From an uncultured Anaerolineales bacterium (GTDB lineage: Bacteria; Chloroflexota; Anaerolineae; Anaerolineales; Villigracilaceae): a stretch of 40,940 nucleotides of DNA. The position numbers and the translations under genes are program-made. The stretch spans positions 1-40,940 of the forward strand of contig CALGPL010000013.1 of assembly GCA_937960595.1 (NCBI GenBank), in the 5' to 3' direction. The notes beneath the pieces are model-generated. The model did no database searches. It was not told the origin of the DNA and saw nothing but the letters and a program-made list of their open reading frames with translations. The first letter of the stretch is position 1, and each line of letters starts with the position of its first letter. This document shows, one piece after another, positions 35,611-40,940 of this stretch.

Positions 35611-36209
35611 GCGCTCCTCCCGGAGAAAAGATGAGAGACCCAGGGGCGCAATTGAGGGACGTGGAACAGGTCGCGGCGGTGAGTCCAGACAATCAGAGCG
35701 GCGTTGAGGGCGGCGAAGACGAACAGCCAGGCCGGGCCGCGCAAGACGGCGTAAGCCAGCAGAGAAACCATGCCGGCATTGGCCGAGAGGGCGTCCTCTT
35801 CCTGCAAGAGGGTGAAGGGGACGGCCAAGAGGGCATAGGCAAACAACGCCGGCAAACCGACCAGCGCCAGCCAGACTCCGCCGGTGGCAGCCAGAGCCTT
35901 GCCGCCGCGGAATTTCAGGAAGGGAGAGAAGGCGTGGCCGAGAATCGGGGCGATGGCAACCGGCACGAGATCCCAACCGGCGAGGCCATGGCGCTGAGCA
36001 AAATAGACGGGAACGAATCCTTTGGCGATATCCAGAAAGATGGCCGGGACACCGGCCTTCAGGCCGCCGGCGCGCAGGGCGTTGGCGCCGCCGGGGTTGC
36101 CGTCGCCGACGGTGCGGATGTCGCGCCTGGCGACGAGTTTACCTATGAGCAAAGAAAAAGGAATGCTTCCAGAGAAGAAACCCAAGACGACCCAGACGAT
36201 TGTATCCAT
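35607..36209 (-). CDS. PlsY-like glycerol-3-phosphate acyltransferase
   Basis: PlsY transfers an acyl group from acyl-phosphate to glycerol 3-phosphate at the membrane. The 200-residue protein has five or six membrane segments and the three PlsY motifs: SGSIPFSLLIGK, GDGNPGGANALRAGG (in place of the usual GSGNIGATN type) and GHAFSPFLKFRGGKALAATGG. The changes in motif 2 make it a divergent member, so activity is likely but not certain. ATG at 36209 is set by GGAGGTGA seven bases upstream. Its overlap with GT2 suggests joint lipid synthesis. The 181 bases to the alaS stop (36210-36390) hold nothing I can assign. Confidence 0.88.
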   Translation of the reverse strand: MDTIVWVVLGFFSGSIPFSLLIGKLVARRDIRTVGDGNPGGANALRAGGLKAGVPAIFLDIAKGFVPVYFAQRHGLAGWDLVPVAIAPILGHAFSPFLKFRGGKALAATGGVWLALVGLPALFAYALLAVPFTLLQEEDALSANAGMVSLLAYAVLRGPAWLFVFAALNAALIVWTHRRDLFHVPQLRPWVSHLFSGRSA

Positions 36210-36390
36210 ACAAATCACCTCCAGAGAAAGGGATTCAAAGGATGGACGAACAATCTTGGCGCCCGTCAATCAAGGCCCTGTATTGAGTTAAACCCGCCCA
36301 TCTATAGAGAAGATACGGCGGAGGAGAAGGAGAAGTTGCAGCCCGAGGCGACCCGATCTCCGGTTCTGACGGCGGGCCGGAAAGCCTGCC

Positions 36391-39117
36391 CTACTGTAAT
36401 TTCGATTCGATCCAGGCGGTGACGGAGGCCAGGGCCTCGGCCAGGCGAGCCGGGTCTTTGCCGCCGGCCTGCGCAAGCGTGGGCCGCCCACCGCCCGAGC
36501 CGCCGAGCGGCGCGGCGATGTGTTTGACCAGGTCGCCGGCGTGCAGGCCGCGCTTGGCCAGGTCTTCGGTCACGGCGGCGATGACGAGGGGGCGGTCATC
36601 GGGGGCCGAAGCCAGGACACAGACGCCGCTGGGATATTTCTGGCGGAAGCGGTCGGCCAGGAGGCGCAGGGTGTCGGCGTCGGCGGCGGGGATTTCGAGG
36701 GCCAGGACGGGCACCCCTTTGAGGCGCGGCACATCGGCCAGGCGGGCAGAGAAGGTGGAAAGGGCCAGTTGTTGGCGCAGAGCAGCCATCTGTTTGCGGG
36801 CGGCGGCGAGTTCGTCGAGCAGGGCTTCGACTTTGACCGCCACCATCTCAGGCGTGGAGGCAAGCAGATTGGCGGCCTGTTTGAGGGCGCGGTTGCGGCG
36901 GGCGACGAATTCGTAGGCGCCGCGGCCGGTCACCGCTTCGATGCGGCGGATGCCGGCGGCGGCGGATCCTTCCGAGACGATGAGGAAGAGGCCGACGTCC
37001 GAGGTACGATCGAGGTGGGTGCCGCCGCACAGTTCGTAGGAGTATTTGTCGCCGATGGTCAGGGTGCGGACGGTCTCGCCGTATTTTTCGCCAAAGAGCG
37101 CCATGGCGCCCTCGGCAACGGCCGCTTCGCGCGGCTTCCACTGCGGGACGACCGGCATGTCGGCGGCGACGGCCGCGTTGACGATGCGCTCGATGCGCTC
37201 CAGTTGTTCGGGGGTGAGGGCTTCGGGATGCGTGAAGTCGAAGCGCAGGCGGTCGGGGGCGACGAGGGAACCGGCCTGGCGGGCGTGTTCGCCCAGGACT
37301 TCGTGCAGCGCATGGTGCAGGAGGTGGGTGGCGGTGTGATTGCGCATGATGTCGTGACGGCGGTCGGCATTGACGAGGGCCAGGGCAGCGTCGCCGACTT
37401 TCGGGCGGCCGATCAAGACTTCGCCGGTGTGGACGATGACGCCGGCGGCCGGTTTGCGCACACCCTCGATTTCGATCTCCCAGGAGCCGTCGGCGGCGCG
37501 GATGAGGCCTTCGTCGGCGACCTGGCCGCCGGATTCGAGGTAGAAGCCGGTGCGCGGCAGGAGGACTTCGACCTGCTCGCCGACCCCGGCCGATTCGACC
37601 CGACGCCCCTCGATGACCAGCGCCAAGACGGGACCTTCGGCCTGCAACCACTCGTAGGGGTTGTGCTGCACGCCTTCGGGGCCGATTTGGCCCGCCTGCT
37701 GGAGATCGCGCAGGACGCCGGCGTAGAATTCGGCGTCTTCGCCGCCGAGCGGCCCCATGGCCTTGCCGCTACCGGAGGCGAGGCGGTGTTCTTCCATGGC
37801 GGCGCGGAAGCCGTCCTGGTCGACGTCGAGGGACTGTTCACGGGCGATGTCGCGGGTGATTTCGAGGGGCAAGCCGTAGGTGGCGTAGAGGTCGAAGGCC
37901 CGGCGGCCGTCGAGGACGGTCTGGCCGGCGCGCCGGAGGTCGTCGAGCAGACCCTGGAGGAAGGCGGTGCCGGATTCGACGGTGCGGGCGAAGCGGATCT
38001 CCTCGCGGGTCAGGTTGTCGAAGATGGCCTGCCGATGTTTGACCAGTTCGGGGTAGAAGTCGCCGTATTCGGCGAGGAAGGCTTCGGCGACGCGGGCCAG
38101 GAAGGGGTCGTGGAGGCCGATCTTGGCGCCGAAGCGGGCGGCGCGGCGGATGATCATGCGGCAGACGTAGTTGCGGCCGGTGTTGCCGGGGACGACGCCA
38201 TCGGCGATGAGGAAGGCGGCGGCGCGGGCGTGGTCGGCGATGACGCGGTAGGGGGTGAAGTCGGCGTACATTTGGGCTTCGCCGGCGCCGGTCAGGGAGC
38301 GGAGGACATCGAGGGCGCCGCGAAAGAGGTCGGTCTTGTAGTTCGAGTCGACGCCCTGGAGGACGGCGACGATGCGTTCGAAGCCCATGCCGGTATCCAC
38401 GTGGGTGGCGGGGAGAGGTTCGAGGGAGTCGGGGCCGAGGCGATTGTATTGGATGAAGACGTTGTTCCAGAGTTCGAGGAAGCGTTCGCAGTCGCCGTTG
38501 ACTTGGCAGCGGTGAGGTTTGCCCTTGAGGTTGCAGAACTCTTCACCGCGGTCAATGTGGATTTCGGAGCAGGGGCCGCAGGGGCCGGTGTCGGCCATTT
38601 CCCAGAAGTTTTCTTTGCGGCCAAAGAAGAGGACGTGGTCGGGGTTCATGCCCGGCTGCTGACGCCAGATGGCGGCGGCGTCTTCGTCGGTGGGGATGTT
38701 GCCCTGGTCGTCCTGGAAGCAAGTGGCGTAGAGGCGCTCGCGCGGCAGGCCCCAGACTTCGGTGAGGAGTTGCCAGGACCAGGCGATGGCTTCTTTTTTG
38801 TAGTAGTCGCCAAACGACCAGTTGCCGAGCATTTCGAAGAAGGTGTGATGCCAGTCGTCGCGGCCAACGTCGTCGAGGTCGTTGTGTTTGCCGGCGACGC
38901 GCATGCATTTCTGGGAGTTGACGGCGCGGGTGTAGGGGCGTTTGTCGGTGCCGAGGAAGACGTCCTTGAATTGAACCATGCCGGCATTGGTGAACAGAAG
39001 GGTGGCGTCGCCGCCGGGGACCAGGGAGGCGGAGGGGACGAAGGTGTGTCCGCGCTCGACGAAGAAGTCAATAAAGGTCTGGCGAATCTGGGCGCCGGTA
39101 AGGGTGGGGTGAGTCAT
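36391..39117 (-). CDS. alaS: Alanyl-tRNA synthetase
   Basis: AlaRS charges tRNA-Ala and edits Ser/Gly mischarging. The 908-residue protein has the class II catalytic core (starting TLTGAQIRQTFIDFFVERGHT, with FTNAGMVQFKDVFLG and NVFIQYNR), the tRNA-recognition region, the editing domain with HTATH (594-598) and the second zinc half Cys697-x3-His701 (CGGTHL), and the C-Ala domain with GGSGGGRPTLAQAGGKDP. GGAG lies before the ATG, and TTGGTATAAT (an extended -10) lies about 30 bases upstream. Confidence 0.98.
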   Translation of the reverse strand: MTHPTLTGAQIRQTFIDFFVERGHTFVPSASLVPGGDATLLFTNAGMVQFKDVFLGTDKRPYTRAVNSQKCMRVAGKHNDLDDVGRDDWHHTFFEMLGNWSFGDYYKKEAIAWSWQLLTEVWGLPRERLYATCFQDDQGNIPTDEDAAAIWRQQPGMNPDHVLFFGRKENFWEMADTGPCGPCSEIHIDRGEEFCNLKGKPHRCQVNGDCERFLELWNNVFIQYNRLGPDSLEPLPATHVDTGMGFERIVAVLQGVDSNYKTDLFRGALDVLRSLTGAGEAQMYADFTPYRVIADHARAAAFLIADGVVPGNTGRNYVCRMIIRRAARFGAKIGLHDPFLARVAEAFLAEYGDFYPELVKHRQAIFDNLTREEIRFARTVESGTAFLQGLLDDLRRAGQTVLDGRRAFDLYATYGLPLEITRDIAREQSLDVDQDGFRAAMEEHRLASGSGKAMGPLGGEDAEFYAGVLRDLQQAGQIGPEGVQHNPYEWLQAEGPVLALVIEGRRVESAGVGEQVEVLLPRTGFYLESGGQVADEGLIRAADGSWEIEIEGVRKPAAGVIVHTGEVLIGRPKVGDAALALVNADRRHDIMRNHTATHLLHHALHEVLGEHARQAGSLVAPDRLRFDFTHPEALTPEQLERIERIVNAAVAADMPVVPQWKPREAAVAEGAMALFGEKYGETVRTLTIGDKYSYELCGGTHLDRTSDVGLFLIVSEGSAAAGIRRIEAVTGRGAYEFVARRNRALKQAANLLASTPEMVAVKVEALLDELAAARKQMAALRQQLALSTFSARLADVPRLKGVPVLALEIPAADADTLRLLADRFRQKYPSGVCVLASAPDDRPLVIAAVTEDLAKRGLHAGDLVKHIAAPLGGSGGGRPTLAQAGGKDPARLAEALASVTAWIESKLQ

Positions 39118-39146
39118 GTCTGCTCCGAATCTGCGAGAATGGGCGA

Positions 39147-39155
39147 ATTATACCA
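39147..39155 (-). promoter_or_regulatory. Extended -10 promoter of alaS
   Basis: On the minus strand TGGTATAAT forms an extended -10 element; the start codon is 29 bases further on. The same string precedes ftsH, and -35 boxes are poor in both, so this may be a shared promoter type of the organism. The rest of 39118-39196 shows no gene. Confidence 0.6.
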
Positions 39156-39196
39156 ATGTCGGAGAGGAAGTTTTGAGGGGATTTTGGGAGGGATGG

Positions 39197-40315
39197 TCAG
39201 GCGGAGGCGGGCTGCTCGTCATCCTGGTCGAGGGGAGAGCGGACGGCGAGGCCGCCGCGTTGGAGGACGTGGGTGTAAATCATGGTGGTGCGGACGTCTT
39301 TGTGGCCGAGGAGTTCCTGGACGGTGCGAATGTCGTAGCCGGCCTGAAGGAGGTGGGTAGCAAAGCTGTGGCGAAAGGTGTGGGCGGTGACGCGCTTGGC
39401 GATTCCGCTCCGGCGGACGGCGGTCTTGATGGCGCGCTGGAGGGCAGAGGGGTCGAGGTGATGGCGGCGGAGGGGTTGAACGTTTATCGGTTGGAACGTT
39501 TGCATGTTAGCAAGTTGAGGCGTTGAGGTTGGGGAGGCGATGATTTGTGCTTTGGTGAAAGGAGGAGGAACAGGGAGGCGGCCGCCGGCGGAGGGGGGGC
39601 GAGGGTCGCGGGAGAGTTGGGAGGCGGGGAAGAGGTATTGCCAGGCGAGTTCGCGGGCGGCGTTGGGGTATTTTTCTGCTAAGGCATAGGGGAGGTAGAC
39701 TTCGCCATGGCCGGCGGCGAGGTCTTCTTCGTGGAGGAGGCGGACGCGCTCGATCTGGCGGCGCAGGTCGGGGATGACGGTTTCGGGGAGGGGGACGATG
39801 CGGTCTTTTTCGCCTTTGCCGTCGCGGACGGTGATGGTGCGGTAGTCGAAGTCGATGTCTTTGATGCGCAGGCGCAGGCATTCCATGAGGCGCAGGCCGG
39901 AGCCGTAGAGGAGTTGGGCCATGAGTTTGTAGACGCCGGTCATGTGGCCGATGATTTGGAGGGCTTCTTGGCGGGTGAGGACGGTGGGGAGGCGCTGGGG
40001 GCGTTTGGCGGTGGAGAGGAGGATGGGTTCGATGTCTTTGTGGAGGACTTCGCGGTAGAGGAAGAGGATGGCGGAGAGGGCCTGGTTTTGGGTGGAGGCG
40101 GAGACGCTGCGGTCGTTGGCGAGGTGAAGGAGGAAGGCCTGGATTTCGGGGGCGCCCATGTCGCGGGGATGGCGGGTGAGTTCGCCGAGGTTTATCCTGG
40201 GGTTATGGAAGCGGATGTAGCGGCGGATCCAGTCTATGTAGGTTTGTTCGGTGCGGTAGGAGTAGTGTTTGGCGCGCAGGAGTTCACGGGCCTGGTCGAG
40301 GAGTTTTTTGGCCAT
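39197..40315 (-). CDS. intI: Integron integrase (IntI-type tyrosine recombinase)
   Basis: A 372-residue site-specific recombinase. The N-terminal SAM-like DNA-binding domain (1-95, [19 protein letters not shown]) is followed by the catalytic domain with Arg142 ([13 protein letters not shown]), Lys170 region (GKGEKDR), His312 and Arg315 ([12 protein letters not shown]), His338 (LLGHKD) and nucleophile Tyr347 (YTHV). The insert that distinguishes IntI from XerC/D is present: [17 protein letters not shown] and AWQYLFPAS (about 203-232). It catalyses attI x attC cassette insertion. About 42 extra residues (240-281) lie between DPR and LRRHH, where other IntIs have a few; they come from a partly repetitive DNA tract. 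The reading frame is intact. It points away from the cassette side, as expected. Confidence 0.93.
   Translation of the reverse strand: MAKKLLDQARELLRAKHYSYRTEQTYIDWIRRYIRFHNPRINLGELTRHPRDMGAPEIQAFLLHLANDRSVSASTQNQALSAILFLYREVLHKDIEPILLSTAKRPQRLPTVLTRQEALQIIGHMTGVYKLMAQLLYGSGLRLMECLRLRIKDIDFDYRTITVRDGKGEKDRIVPLPETVIPDLRRQIERVRLLHEEDLAAGHGEVYLPYALAEKYPNAARELAWQYLFPASQLSRDPRPPSAGGRLPVPPPFTKAQIIASPTSTPQLANMQTFQPINVQPLRRHHLDPSALQRAIKTAVRRSGIAKRVTAHTFRHSFATHLLQAGYDIRTVQELLGHKDVRTTMIYTHVLQRGGLAVRSPLDQDDEQPASA
39473..39598. repeat. Repetitive insertion inside intI
   Basis: This in-frame tract encodes the extra residues 240-281 of the integrase. Its left half contains near-repeats GGTTGAACGTTT (39474-39485) and GGTTGGAACGTTT (39489-39501), then two degenerate copies around GTTAGCAAGTTGAGG and GTTGAGGTTGG. 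The encoded peptide ends [14 protein letters not shown], low-complexity in character. The right half is G-rich. Confidence 0.7.
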
Positions 40316-40573
40316 AGGTGCTTGACTTTTGGTGGTTTTTGCTATAGGATATTGACAGGTATTGTTTTTATGATGAAACGTGTTTGCTGTTTAGTATGCA
40401 GATGACTAAATTATACAAGAAGGTGGCAATTGATGTCTATAGGCGGTTAAGAGGTTTGATGCAGTCGAATCCATAGTTAGCCGCCTGACTTACAAGCACC
40501 TTCAAACTCCTTCCGCTATTGGTGTAAAATTAGAGTAAGCAGAACAACGTTTAGCGAATGATGGAGTAAAGCC
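40316..40573. other. Putative attI region and cassette junction
   Basis: This AT-rich spacer between intI and the first plus-strand gene is where attI should lie. Three loose matches to the GTTRRRY core occur: GTTAAGA (40446), GTTAGCC (40476), GTTTAGC (40549). AGGCGGTTAA (40441-40450) pairs with TTAGCCGCCT (40477-40486), 10 bp with one G-T pair. A second imperfect hairpin pairs CTGACTTAC (40485-40493) with GTAAGCAG (40535-40542), with one bulged A, as in attC stems. None is a full canonical attI or attC, so the exact site is unresolved. Confidence 0.4.
40322..40350 (+). promoter_or_regulatory. Candidate cassette-facing promoter (Pc-like)
   Basis: TTGACT (40322-40327) and TAGGAT (40345-40350) are 17 bases apart and point toward the toxin-antitoxin genes. 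A second pair, TTGCTG (40384-40389) and TAAATT (40407-40412), also 17 apart, lies further on. Either could drive cassette genes. Evidence is consensus matching only. Confidence 0.4.
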
Positions 40574-40786
40574 ATGAACCTTGACGAAAAAATTTACCAG
40601 TACGCTCGTAAACTTCCTTACTCGTTTCAGGAAGAGTTATTCGATTTTATTCAGTACTTGCTTATCAAGGCTGAACAACAGGAAAAGCAGGAGTGGGCTT
40701 CTTTATCGTTATCATCGGCAATGCGAGACATGGAAGATGAGCCTGATTTGTATAGCGTGTCCGATATAAGGGTAGCCTTTGCATGA
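40574..40786 (+). CDS. DUF2281-like antitoxin (putative)
   Basis: A 70-residue protein with the start MNLDEKIYQYARKLPYSFQEELFDFIQYL, a helix-rich segment like that of DUF2281/VapB-type antitoxins in which a short hydrophobic helix is followed by an acidic, flexible tail (SAMRDMEDEPDLYSVSDIRVAF). It would bind and neutralise the toxin encoded next. GGAG lies seven bases before the ATG. Its stop overlaps the toxin start (ATGA). The gene is visibly AT-richer than the rest of the window, consistent with acquisition as a cassette. Confidence 0.75.
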   Translation: MNLDEKIYQYARKLPYSFQEELFDFIQYLLIKAEQQEKQEWASLSLSSAMRDMEDEPDLYSVSDIRVAFA

Positions 40787-40940
40787 AAAAAGCAGGGCAG
40801 GTTGTTCTCTTGCGTTTTCCGCAAACTGACCTTGAACAAGGTAAGCTGCGCCCTGCCCTTTTGTTGGGAAAACTTCCAGGGGAATATGACGATTGGCTGA
40901 TTTGCATGATTTCTTCGCAAACACGCCAATATGTTGCGGG
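40783..40940 (+). CDS. MazF/PemK-family toxin, partial (runs off window)
   Basis: The first 52 residues are present: MKKAGQVVLLRFPQTDLEQ, then GKLRPALLLGK, DDWLICMISSQTRQYVAG. This is the N-terminal half of the PemK/MazF endoribonuclease fold: the G-x-V-V-x-x-x-F-P-x-T-D strand, the conserved KLRPALLL strand with its Arg-Pro, and the start of the ISSQ strand that carries the Ser/Thr-x active-site region. It cuts mRNA at short motifs in known members. It overlaps the antitoxin stop by four bases. The 3' end and any following attC are outside the window. Confidence 0.85.
   Translation, partial: MKKAGQVVLLRFPQTDLEQGKLRPALLLGKLPGEYDDWLICMISSQTRQYVA

Noticed and set aside
36520-39360. A 946-residue open frame antisense to alaS
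   Set aside because: Low-complexity Gly/Ala/Glu/Asp-rich translation, opposite a complete alanyl-tRNA synthetase; it is a compositional shadow.
40441-40486. Canonical attC site
   Set aside because: The two GTT-type boxes are only 38 bases apart end to end, shorter than known attC sites, and the core deviates from GTTRRRY; kept only as a dyad in the attI region.

Overview
The window is a GC-rich bacterial chromosome segment (right-hand 600 bases visibly AT-richer) with tightly packed genes, many ATGA stop/start overlaps and no rRNA. The gene content and style suggest a Chloroflexota bacterium, most likely class Anaerolineae. The clues are Thr/Pro-rich linkers on exported enzymes, a membrane baseplate-J-like protein next to yqgF and mltG, isolated receiver domains, a LivM with a long extra membrane N-terminus, and a CYTH-fused amidohydrolase. 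This is an inference from protein style; no rRNA is present to confirm it.

Layout. (1) 1-7216, minus strand: EF-P, a YpeA-like GNAT acetyltransferase, then a stress/proteostasis cluster read as tpx - hsp20 - lon - single receiver - GNAT. Upstream of it lie a tRNA-Arg(UCU) and two unrecognised genes. (2) 7320-12575, plus strand: GT4 glycosyltransferase, yraN, miaA, a GNAT-fold protein and an acyl-CoA ligase, preceded by a good sigma-70-like promoter that is divergent from region 1. (3) 12593-14458, minus: ftsH, whose terminator hairpin lies across the stop codon of the convergent acyl-CoA ligase gene. (4) 14710-17529, plus: stand-alone receiver, DUF192 protein, LysM/M23 peptidase, and a cyclic-nucleotide-binding protein with its own promoter. 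(5) 17805-24637, plus: a complete branched-chain-amino-acid-type ABC transporter (livK, H, M, G, F), a strong terminator, then an FAD amine/amino-acid oxidoreductase. (6) 24662-31375, plus: cinA with a decayed C-terminal domain, a membrane-anchored M14 carboxypeptidase, an amidohydrolase-CYTH fusion, a membrane protein with a duplicated Cys repeat, and a PflX-type radical SAM protein. (7) 31382-39117, minus: alaS, plsY, GT2 glycosyltransferase, baseplate-J-like membrane protein (apparently leaderless), yqgF, mltG. (8) 39197-40940: an integron integrase (intI, minus) facing away from an AT-rich, plus-strand toxin-antitoxin pair that runs off the window end.

The main unusual item is region 8. 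It looks like the start of a chromosomal integron: an IntI-type tyrosine recombinase with all catalytic residues and the IntI-specific insert. An AT-rich spacer with dyad symmetries and cassette-facing promoter-like boxes follows, and then a DUF2281-like antitoxin/MazF-PemK toxin pair as a candidate first cassette. The integrase also carries about 40 extra residues encoded by a small, partly repetitive DNA insertion. Other items worth following are the amidohydrolase-CYTH fusion, the Cys-repeat membrane protein, the tpx-hsp20-lon-receiver operon and the leaderless baseplate-J-like gene.
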